Source: Clostridia bacterium UC5.1-2E3
GTDB lineage: Bacteria > Bacillota > Clostridia > Lachnospirales > Lachnospiraceae
DNA: 64,000 nucleotides
Assembly (NCBI GenBank): GCA_001304875.1
Contig: BBZO01000014.1
Location: 1-64,000 of the forward strand
Reading direction: 5' to 3'
Part shown: piece after piece, positions 49,657 through 58,991 of the stretch
Layout of the letters: the number at the start of each line of letters is the position of its first letter
Position numbering within the stretch: the first letter of the stretch is position 1
Translations under genes and position numbers: made by a program
The notes under the pieces: model-generated
Databases searched by the model: none
What the model was told of the DNA's origin: nothing
The model's input: only the letters and a program-made list of their open reading frames with translations

Positions 49657-49690
49657 TTACCTCCTGTCTCTATTAAAAGGCAGGAGGTAA
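49657..49690 (-). promoter_or_regulatory. Inverted repeat that can mask the ribosome-binding site of XRE copy 1
   Basis: TTACCTCCTG (49657-49666) and CAGGAGGTAA (49681-49690) are exact complements separated by 14 bases. In the minus-strand mRNA the upstream TTACCTCCTG would pair with the Shine-Dalgarno CAGGAGGTAA. The leader of copy 2 lacks the upstream partner. Confidence 0.7.
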
Positions 49691-49732
49691 TTTTTGAATA
49701 TTCGCCTTAAGTGAAATTTTCTGCTAAAAGAA

Positions 49733-50023
49733 TTACTGCACAAAATCTCCGCCGCTTTTGCCGCTTGCCGCGTTCGTTTCCTTTTCTTTCGTGTCGTCAG
49801 AATCCGTTTCCTTGTCGGCAGGCTTGTCCGGCCGATACTCGAGAACATCCTCCACCCGGCATTCCAGAATATCGCAGAGCATTTCGACGGTGTGAGTGGA
49901 GACGTACATATTTTTCTTAAGTCTCCCCAGCTGTCCGGCACTGACGCCGTAATAACGGATCAGCCTGTATTGGGAGATCTGCTTCTCCTTCATAGTTTCC
50001 CATAATTTGTCGTATGTGATCAT
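49733..50023 (-). CDS. XRE-type helix-turn-helix regulator, copy 2
   Basis: This is a 96-residue paralogue of copy 1, with the same HTH (TYDKLWETMKEKQISQYRLI, YGVSAGQLGRLKKNMYVSTHT, EMLCDILECRVEDVLEYRPDKPADKE). A shorter disordered tail ends GGDFVQ. A consensus AGGAGGTAAAAATCT site precedes the ATG. It lies 82 bases upstream of copy 1 on the same strand. Three ATGCGAA motifs sit in its upstream region. It may control itself or the large surface-protein locus on the other side. Confidence 0.88.
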   Translation of the reverse strand: MITYDKLWETMKEKQISQYRLIRYYGVSAGQLGRLKKNMYVSTHTVEMLCDILECRVEDVLEYRPDKPADKETDSDDTKEKETNAASGKSGGDFVQ

Positions 50024-50057
50024 AGATTTTTACCTCCTATATCTATTAAAAAACAGA

Positions 50058-50168
50058 ATGCGAATTTTGGATATTATCCATAAATAGATAATGAGTTATA
50101 CGAGAAGTTTTATGCGAAAATTCATGTTGTTTTTTTCAGAGGAAACGGACTATATGCGAAAAATTTTT
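50058..50168. repeat. Three spaced copies of ATGCGAA followed by an A/T tract
   Basis: ATGCGAATTTT (50058-50068), ATGCGAAAATT (50112-50122) and ATGCGAAAAATTTTT (50154-50168) lie in the otherwise featureless region upstream of XRE copy 2. The shared core and A/T tail suggest binding sites, possibly for the XRE proteins. Confidence 0.4.
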
Positions 50169-50190
50169 AAGTTAGTTTTGAAATGCCGTC

Positions 50191-50219
50191 TTGACATTTG
50201 ACCGGCGTTCATATATTAT
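50191..50219 (+). promoter_or_regulatory. Consensus promoter of a possible small RNA
   Basis: A perfect -35 TTGACA (50191-50196), 17 bases, TATTAT (50214-50219). This is one of the strongest sigma-A-type promoters in the window, and the first credible start codon downstream is more than 300 bases away. Confidence 0.7.
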
Positions 50220-50225
50220 AAAAAA

Positions 50226-50285
50226 CAACAGTTCTAAGTTCTGTTTCGGCGGTGATTCGAGTCCGCCGGTTTCTTGCATTTTTTA
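50226..50285 (+). ncRNA. Candidate small structured RNA or attenuator
   Basis: Directly after the strong promoter there is a short hairpin (ACAG/CTGT) and a stable CGGCGG (50247-50252)/CCGCCG (50263-50268) stem with a 10-base loop. A U-rich stretch ending in TTTTTT at about 50279-50284 follows. This could be a roughly 60-base RNA or a terminated leader of the surface-protein operon. The T-loop-like GATTCGAGTC is not part of a tRNA, since no acceptor or anticodon arm fits. Confidence 0.4.
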
Positions 50286-50542
50286 GTTTTTATCTTTTAT
50301 TTTAGCTTATCAAATGATTTTCCATGGAAGTTTAAGCTGAGAGTTTTTTAGGCGGAGGTGTTTTGTTTTATGCTGTGATACGTTTTTTAGTTCGGCGGAT
50401 TATTTTTATCTATTATTGTCTTTTGAAATCTTTTTTGATGTTTCTGTTATCTTGATTTTTCCCTTGTTTTCAGTTTTTTAATGTGGGCTTTTAAGACGTT
50501 CGGGATGAAAGAACCGTAGGAAAAGAAAGGCGGGGTATATGG
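50286..50542. other. A/T-rich non-coding leader before the surface locus
   Basis: Apart from the ribosome-binding site near 50530 (GGCGGGG), I see no gene, clear hairpin or consensus promoter in this T-rich stretch. It may be the long leader of the surface-protein operon. Confidence 0.4.
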
Positions 50543-53478
50543 TTGAATAAAATGTTTCAGAAAATTGCGGGAGCACTGACGGCTTGCCTGCTGTTTTCCG
50601 CGCTGCCGGCGGAGGTGGTTTCTGCGGCCGGATGGATCCGGAGCGGGACGCCGGGAACAGAGGACGGGCGAAATTCCGGGTGGTGGTATTCGCTCAGCGA
50701 CGACGATTCCCAGTGGTATGCGGCGTCCGGGGAGGAGACCGTGGCATGGCACTGGATTGACGGGAACCGGGACGGCGCTGCGGAGTGCTATGCCTTCGAC
50801 GCGTCGGGCTGGATGTACGCGGACACGGTGACGCCAGACGGGTATACGGTGGACCGAAACGGAGCCTGGACGGTGGACGGAGCGGTGCAGGTGAGAAATG
50901 TGCCGGTGGCCGGGGGGCGCTCCGGCGGGAATGTTTCACGGAAATCGGGCGGAAGTCCTGGGAGTGGAGATTCTGGGGGCGGAAGTGCCGGGAGCTGCGG
51001 TTCTGGAAACGGTAATCACAGCGGCTCCGAAGAACACCCGGATCCCAGTGGACCCCAGGCGGCACAGGTCACATACACGGTAATTCTGGCAGATGAATCG
51101 GGCCATGCACTTAAGGAAATCCGTGCAAACGGCATGATCGGGGAAACGGTTTCTTTCAGCGAGTACACGGTTCCCGGCTATGAACTGAAGAGCGGACAGC
51201 CGCTTTCGGCGGTGCTTGAGCGGGAGGAAATGGTCTTCCGGGTCTATTTTGAGAAGCTGGAACAGGAAACGGCTTCGGGTTCGGATGCAGCAAGGCTCTT
51301 AAGCTACAGGATAGAATACATCGATATCGACACGAAAACTGTCCTGGCGGCAGAGGTGGGGCAGGCAGAAAAGGGAACCGTGATCGAGATACCGGCGGCT
51401 GATATCGAGGGGTATGCGGTCTGTCCGGACCAGCGGGAGGAGTTTAAGCTTCTCTCCGACAAAACGGTGCAGAAAATTTATTACGAGTACATTGCAATTG
51501 CATCACCTTCAGAGACTCAGAAGGTAAAATGGCAGGTCCATTTTGTTGACCGGGAGGATCGTGCGATGAGGCTGTGGCCGTCCCAGTCGGGAACGATACA
51601 GGACGAGGGAATACTGACCATCAATTTCCCGGAAACTATCCGGACGGATGATTCCGTCTGGGAGAGCACGGAGACGCCGCCGGTGGAACGGGTGATTTAT
51701 GGTCCGGGGCAGGCCATCGAATACATTGAGTTCGTGAGAGCCGGGGATCTTCCGGAGGAGACCGATCCGGAGGAAGGAATGAAGGAACTTCTTCAGTCGT
51801 ATCTGGAACAGGCCCGGCAGTACGAGGCGGAAATCACCGGGGAGGAGCCGGAAAAAATCCCGGACAGCCGTTTTATTGTGACGGACCAGGAAAAGAATGA
51901 CGTGCGCGTGCGAAGCATCGCGAACCAGATAAACGACACCAGACCGCGGACCTTCTATGTGGTCGGGAAAAATTTCGTCCCCAACGGGAAGACACTGGCA
52001 GAATGGTTCGGCGACGGGGCGGGATATTCCAATCTCCTCGAGGAGGTCATACACATCGGGACAGACACCTACTATGTCGCCCGGATGGGAGTCTGGAGAA
52101 AATTTTCCAGGGAAGGCTGCACCCACAGCTGGGATATAGAGAGGGAAAATGGTGCGTCATGCCTGGGAAAGGGAGCCGTGCTGTACGTATGTGAAAGATG
52201 CGGCGATGAACGGGAAGTGACGACGGCCCCGCTGGGGCATACGGACCAGAACCGGGATTCCATCTGTGACCGCTGCGGGCGGCGGGCGTTTCTGCAGCAC
52301 GCGGGCGACGGGATCCGGGCAGAGCTTAATGGAAAGGAGCTTACATTTACCTGCATCAGCGAGGAGTATGGCGGCGGGATGCTGTACCTGGCGGATCAGA
52401 CGGTATCGCTGGAAATGTTTGGCGGATATGGCGGGACAGAATACGGGGACAGCAACGTGTTCAGATATTTCCGTGACGGATTCCAGAACGGGTTTTCCAT
52501 CAAAACCGGAATACTGGGAACGGAAATCACCGGAACCAGCGGAACCGCCTATGCGTTCAGCCTTTCCAGGGAGGAGTATGACCAGTATCGGGAGCGCGTG
52601 ACAGGGGCAGATTTCCTGCTTCGCGATAGTGAAAATGGGCAGGTGCTGGGCGTATCGGCGGATGGCTCGTATTCCTGGCAGGATGCGCCGGCAACAGACT
52701 ACGGGATCCGTCCGGCCATCGTGCTGGAGATTCCGGACACTGGCCAGCCCGACCGGATCCACTGGAACACCGGGGATGTCCAGGCCAGGGAGATCGATGG
52801 AGAAACTTATATGTTCCGCTGCATCGATCAGAACTACTCGGACGGAGACGCGAACCACCGGCAGGCGGCGCTGTTTCTGGCGGAAACGGTGATCCCGGCC
52901 AACTACGGCTCGGACTATGAGCTGGAGGAGACGGATGACGGGAGCCACCAGTACATATTCACCCCCGGACCTGTTGTGAGTTTCGGGGACAGCAACGATT
53001 ACAAGTATTCCAGGATCCGGCAGTGGCTGGGGGAATCGGAGGAAAATTTCTTCAACACGGAGCCTATCCGCATCGGCGTGGACTACGCTTTATGGGAAGC
53101 ACGGCGGAGAAGGAGTATTCCGGCTTTGACAGCAACGATATCCGTGCCTGCTACATCGGGGACCAGCAGCTGACAGAGCGGGTGTTCATCCTCTCGGTGG
53201 ATGAAGCCATGGAATACCGGGAATATCTCTGGAAATTTGACGGTTCGGAGGAAGAAAACCCGGACTCACAGTATTCGGCGTACTCGAAGGGGTACTGGCT
53301 CAGGAGTCCCATGGGAAACCGGGACGATTATGACACGGGCTATGCGTATGTGGTGGATCTGGTCAACGGAAACATCCATCCCGCCGCGGTAAAGCCAGAA
53401 GGCGTGACCGGGGAGGAGGAACTGGATACCACATCCGTGTATGGTATAAGACTGGCATTTACCATGCCGCAGGATTAA
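50543..53478 (+). CDS. Secreted multidomain surface protein with wall-binding repeat, MucBP-like and DUF6273 regions (frameshift near 53092)
   Basis: This is a secreted protein of about 978 residues. A signal peptide (about 1-28, ending VVSAAG) leads into a Trp/Tyr-rich choline-binding-like wall module (GWWYSLSDDDSQWY, ADTVTPDGYTVDRNGAWTVD, residues 30-115). A Gly/Ser linker follows, then two MucBP-like modules (TYTVILADESGHALKE; YRIEYIDIDTKTVL), a zinc-ribbon-like pair CERCG/CDRCG (about 545-575), and two C-terminal modules ending YWLRSPMGNRDDYDTGYAYV and YGIRLAFTMP, typical of DUF6273. The start is TTG at 50543; ATG 50552 is an alternative. One base is missing near 53092. It shares its wall module with the next gene. 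Confidence 0.8.
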
Positions 53479-53488
53479 GGAGGAAACA

Positions 53489-56400
53489 ATGATTAAGAGA
53501 AAGCTGCAAAAGGCAAAGAAACCAGTGATCTGGGCGCTGATTGCCGTCATGGCACTGGGAAATGCGGTTCCGGCATTCGCAGATGACCGGACCGGCGATG
53601 AAACGGGCATATCTTCCGGCGGGAAGGTACCCAGGGCAACATCCAATGATGCAGAGAAGGGAGCGGATCCCGTAAGAACATCGACATCCAACGACGCCGA
53701 CAAAGAGTTCGATCTGGAGGACATGCCGGAGATCGGGAGCAACGGGTTCACGAAGTGGTTCTTTGACCATGTGGAGTTTGAGGAATTATGGGAGCTGGTG
53801 TCTGAGCTTTTGTCAGATGTGGAGAGTGAGGACGGAAAAGCCTTCTTTGCATGGATGGAGGCCAATGAGGAACGGTTTTTAAGGGCCTATGAGAAGTATG
53901 CCGGTTTCTCCATCGCTCTTCTCAGCGCGGCGACCGGGGATCTCTGGGATGAATGGTCCGGTGCCAAGATGGACTGGGACGGCGACGGGAGCGAGGAAAG
54001 CCCCTATGCGATCACGTCACTGGCGGAGCTGATGGGACTCTCGGAAGCAGTGGCCCAGGGAGAAAGCTTCGACGGCGAATATTTTGAGCTCCGGGCCGAC
54101 ATTGATATCAGGGATCTGGTCCTGAACGGCGGCAACTGGAACCCGATCGGATGGTATAAAAACAAGGCGGATTTAAGCGGGGCTCCGAAAACGGCCTTTA
54201 AGGGGACGTTTGACGGCGCAGGGAACACAATCTCCGGACTTAAATTTACAAAAAATGATTATGACTACTCCTATCTGGGGCTGTTCGGATTCATTGAGGA
54301 TGCTACGATAAAGAACTTAAATCTGGAAGCGGACGAGGTGTCCGGTACGGATAATATCGGACTGCTGGCCGGCTGTATGGAAGGAAATTCCATTATATAC
54401 AACGTGACCGTAAGCGGGCCGGTCTATGCTGAAGGTGACGCCGGGGGAATCGCCGGCGAGATCACCGGCGGATCTTCCCGGGCGGTGATCGAGAACTGCA
54501 TTGCGGACGGTGTGACGGTCAATTCCGAGGGCGTCCAGGCTTTGCCGGCGGGATTGGCGGAAATGTCCAGAAGGCAGACCTGGTGGATGTCACCGTGCTG
54601 ACTTACGACGGCGACAGCAATCGGATCCAGGGCAAGGGCTACGTGGGAGGCATTGCCGGACGGCAGAACAACGCGGATATTTATAACTCCTATGTGTCGG
54701 GAACCATCGGGGGCAACCGGACGAAGGCAGTCGGAGGAATTACCGGCCTGTATGAATCGGGGGACATTGTCGTGGCGCGGATGGCCGGTGAGATCAGCCG
54801 GACCAACAACGGGGCGGCCTCCCATGAGGGAAGCGTGATCGGAACCAGGGAGGCGAGGAACGGCTTCAGTTACGGGACGGAAAAGAATGACAGCCTCTCC
54901 TACCTGTATGTGGGGGACGATGCCAGGCGAAAACGCTGGTCGGCTCCGGAATTGCGGACGATAATACATGGACCATGGATGCCCATATCGGCTACTACAC
55001 GGATTATGAAAAAAAATATGTCCAGGTGGCAGGCTCCAGGGAGGAGGACTGCGGCGGGCGGTATTTCTACGAGGAGCTGGAGGATGGAATCCAGTACATC
55101 ATCACCCAGAAGCTGGGCAAGACCCTGACCATTGACTATGCAGAAGGCGAGGATTTCAAGATCGACCATTTCGCACCGGGAAACCAGGGGGAACCGGTCC
55201 GCGGCTATCTGGTGTCCATCCCCCGGATCGACACGAAAAACGCTAACGGGACCTATGACACGGACGTGGCCACTCTCACGGCCCTCTCCGTGACCAACAA
55301 CTCCTATTACCGGCAGATCGATAAGGACAACCCGTCCGCCATCGCTCCCGGATGCACGGTGACGGTGACGACCGCGGCGAAAAATACAGGCGGGAACCGC
55401 TATCAGATGGTCTACGATGAAAATGAGGACGGGAAGGTGAAGCCGCCCACGTACACGGGTGAGGACAGCGACCCGCAGCCCATGACCTACATAAACGGGG
55501 GAACCTACTCGTTTGAGATGCCGGAGGCGGACACGGAGCTCAACGTGGAGTACGTGAAAGTGACGACGGAGCTTTCCATGGAGCCGGCACAGACGAGGAT
55601 TTCTGTGACACAGACCCGAACCGGGGACCGGAAACATCCGCAGATCAAGACGGAGGTAAGGGATGAAAAGGGAACGCTGATTGCCAGGTACATAAACGGA
55701 AAGCAGGATGTGTCGGTGCAGGTTCTCCCGGTGTCTATCCATGCGGAACATAACGGAGAAGGTTCGTCAGCGGATAAAACAGTGGTCTGGTCCATCGATG
55801 ATACGGACCTGCTGCATTTTGAGGACGGCTGGGCCGGCGGTTACACGACAAAGGATGCAAAGGTGATTCCCAACCTGGGCTCCAGCTTCATCCAGGAGAT
55901 CATAAACCGGGAAGTAAAGGCCCAGGCGGACGGAAACTATGAGCAGGCCATCCGGAATACGGTCTATACGGATACCGCAGTGGTTACCGCGGCGACGAAT
56001 CCTTCCACCAGCGTGGACAATAAGGCGGTTACAGGTACCTGTAAGGTGGATGTGACTTTCCAGATCCTGGACCAGACAACGGTCCGGGTGGAGGGCCTGG
56101 TGCTCAACCAGAACCAGATCACCTTCGATGTGGTGCGAAAACTGACCGGTGACCGGAAGAACCCGGAGGAAACCTACATTGTCACGAAGCCCGTCAGCCT
56201 GGATGCCAGCTTAAACCCGTCCCAGCCGTTTTATAAAAATGTGACATGGGCGGATACAGAGGCCGGAAAGATCATCACACTGACGCCCGCGGGGACGAAT
56301 AAGCAGAGCTGCGCGGTGGAGGTTGTGTATGACGCAGCGGGAAAGAATAACCCGGCATGGCTGCAGAACATCATCAATGCGGACAACACGAAAAAACGGC

Positions 56401-57844
56401 GGACGGCGGATATCTGAAGCTGGAGGGGGCCGGCAGTGTCACAGAGACCGTGACGGCGACCTCGGAGGACCAGACCCATGGTGTCGTCAGCGCAAAGTGT
56501 GAGGTGACGATCAATTTCCGGACGGACGACCAGACCGTTATTCATCCGGAAGGGATTGCGTTAAACAGGCCCGCACTTGACTACGATCTGGTTTACAGCT
56601 TTACCGGGGATACTGACTCGGAGCTCAAATCCAAAACCGGCTTTGGCCGCAGGGATACACTGACGGCCACCGTGCTCCCGGACATCGCGGAAAACGACGG
56701 ACATAAGCCCTATGACCGCACCGTGGTGTGGTCCAGCTCGGATGAGGACGCCCTCACGGTGGAAAACGGTGTTCTGACAGTGAACGAAAACGCTGCATGG
56801 ATCAGGGACGCTTTAAAACAGGCCCCTTACCAGGCTGAAAAGACAGTGACGGTAACCGCAGAGACCAGGGACGGAGGAAAGCGGGCATCCTGCCAGGTGA
56901 CACTGGCATTCCATGCCAACGCCATCGAGGCGGACCGGGAGACAGAGACCTTTGACCTGGTGCTTACAAAAACCGGCCGCAGATCCAGCCCGGTACTCAC
57001 CTGGACAGGCAATGAGCCGGAGAAGTTCCAGGCAGCGATCTATTCGGACAAGGAGGGGCTGGCGAAGAAATGGGCAAGCAGTGACCCGTCTGTTCTCACA
57101 GTGGCTGCGGACGGAACGGTGACGCCGGTTATTACCGGTCAGGACGGGACTATTATTGCGGAGTGGATTAAAAAGGCCATGGAGAAATCGCCTTACGAGG
57201 GCGAGGCAGAAGCCGTGATCTCCGTCTCCGCTTCTGATGGAAGCATGACTGACCGGATCCCTGTAAAGCTGGCATTTAAGCTGGTGGACAACACCTATTC
57301 CGGCGGCAGTTCCGGAGGCGGAGGCTCATCCGGAGGCGGCGGTGGCGGCGGAAGCTCCAGCAGCGGAGTGACACCGGGCGGAAGCACCTCTTCGTTTGTT
57401 GCCGGCGGACCTGCCGGATCCGTGACCGGAACCTGGATCCAGGATGGCGCGGGGAAATGGCTGTTTACCGGCCAGGGGCGCACCTACGCCAATGAGTGGG
57501 CCTACATTCACAATCCGTATGCAGCGGGTGGCCAGCCCTCCACCGACTGGTTCCGCTTCGACGAGAGCGGCTACATGGTGACAGGATGGTTCACGGATGC
57601 CAATGGGGATATGTTCTATCTCTGGCCGGTATCTGACGGAACCCTGGGCCATATGCTGACGGACTGGCACTGGATCGCAGGCGCGGACGGGCTGTACCGC
57701 TGCTACTACTTTGGTGAAGTATCCGATGGAACCAGAGGAAGGCTCTATAAAAACGCCGTGACGCCGGACGGCTTTACGGTGAATGCAAATGGCGAGTGGG
57801 TTGTTGACGGAGCTGTCCAGGTAAAGACAGCCATGACCCCATAA
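53489..57844 (+). CDS. Giant secreted protein with GLUG-type repeats, Ig-like modules and C-terminal wall-binding repeats (three frameshifts)
   Basis: This is a protein of about 1,452 residues. A signal peptide (1-31, ending AFADD) is followed by an acidic region, then a beta-helix-like stretch of GLUG repeats (YLGLFGFIEDATIKNLNL, IGLLAGCMEG, VGGIAGRQNNADIYNSYVSG). At least four Ig-like or bacterial-adhesin modules follow, each with a DQTTVRVEGLVLN or VTWADTEAGKIITLTP type strand. A Gly/Ser-rich linker leads to a C-terminal wall-binding module (TYANEWAYIHNPY, WFRFDESGYMVTGWF, KNAVTPDGFTVNANGEW). Indels lie near 54540, 54930 and 56398. The ATG has AAGGAGGAAAC and lies 10 bases after the previous gene. 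An adhesin or matrix-binding role is likely but unproven. Confidence 0.82.
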
Positions 57845-57940
57845 GTCTTTCATGTAAGCATGAGATGCCGGGATAAAACATTCCGGCGGATGCACCTTGA
57901 CAACTGAATAGAAAAAAGGAGAGCTCAAGTTGATATGGCT

Positions 57941-57973
57941 TCTATTGGGGCGGCTGATCACCGCCCCAATAGA
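57941..57973 (+). terminator. Hairpin terminator after the giant surface protein
   Basis: A perfect 13-bp stem TCTATTGGGGCGG/CCGCCCCAATAGA has a 7-base loop about 100 bases after the stop. It is not followed by a long T-tract, so termination may be partial. Confidence 0.65.
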
Positions 57974-58118
57974 GATAATAAGCTTTAGGTGTGCTTTCTG
58001 GAGGCAGAAGGCAGACGTAAGGCTTATTTTAGGAGTTACATATATTATAAAATAAATCATTTATCATAATTTCAACAGTCGTTTACAAACAGAAAATAAA
58101 ACATGAGGGGGAATATGA

Positions 58119-58914
58119 ATGGAAAAGCAAAGAGTAAAACAACGGTTGCCGGTTATTCTGGCCGGAATTTTTTCCGCGGCTGTTTTCAATGACCGCACTG
58201 GCAGACAATAATGGTGTGAATGGAGGAACCTGGACAGACGGGGAAAATCTGACATGGGAGACCAATGATGGCACAGTTACAACGTTCGGCCGCGGCCCGG
58301 TGTTCGCAGACGAGCATCCGGAGATCACCGATCCGGAATACTTTTTAAAGGAGCCGATCACATATCCGGTGGAGGTTTTGCAGGAACTTAGGAAATTTGT
58401 CAGCAGCTTTGACTGGATACATTCAGACGAGCTTACCAGGGTGCAGATGGTACATGACAGGATTTCAAATGGCTGCGGTCCGGATAACCGGAACAGGTAT
58501 GAGCTGGATATTGATACTCCACATTTCAGTGTATTGTTAAACGGAAAGGGAATATGTAAAGATTTTGCAGCTGAATTTGCGAATCTTTGTAAATATGTCG
58601 GTGTGGAGTGTGTAACGTACGAACCGTCATTCCTGCACGAAGCCTGCCTGGTCAAAATCGGAGATCAGTGGTTGGCAACGGATCCGACTGATTCAACTCC
58701 ATTTTTCTTATCCAATGGGAAAACATACCCTGTAGATTTTGAGACAGAATATAATCGTTATGCAAATGAGGTTCAGACGGAGATTGACGAGGCAGATGCG
58801 GGGCTTACGGATGATCGGCAATCATTGGGTCTTGCATTGACATTTAAGATGACGTCGGGTGAGATCACTGCGGAGGAGTACGAACGGGAAATGCAAAAAT
58901 TGTTTGGAAATTAA
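58119..58914 (+). CDS. Secreted transglutaminase-like cysteine protein (frameshift near 58186)
   Basis: This is a protein of about 264 residues. A signal peptide (MEKQRVKQRLPVILAGIFSAAVF..ALAD after removal of one extra A near 58186) precedes a transglutaminase-like domain. The catalytic-type Cys is in NGKGICKDFAAEF, His in SFLHEACLVKIGDQW and Asp in LATDPTDS, the normal order Cys-His-Asp with typical spacing. The C-terminal helix is acidic. Such secreted domains act as proteases, peptidases or crosslinkers. It lies between two giant surface proteins and may process or crosslink them. The ribosome-binding site is GAGGGGGAAT. Confidence 0.8.
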
Positions 58915-58916
58915 AT

Positions 58917-58964
58917 GAAAAGCCTTCAACTGGCATCTGAAAGGAATGTTAGTCGGAGGCTTTT
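58917..58964 (+). terminator. Terminator of the transglutaminase-like gene
   Basis: AAAAGCCT and AGGCTTTT flank about 32 bases, ending in TTTTCTT. It overlaps the upstream region of the next gene, so that gene may depend on read-through or on another promoter. Confidence 0.6.
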
Positions 58965-58991
58965 CTTATGGGAAAGGAAGGAGAAAGGGAG

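Noticed and set aside
50247-50270. Partial tRNA suggested by GATTCGAGTC
   Set aside because: The stem has a 10-base loop and no D-, anticodon or acceptor arm can be folded around it.
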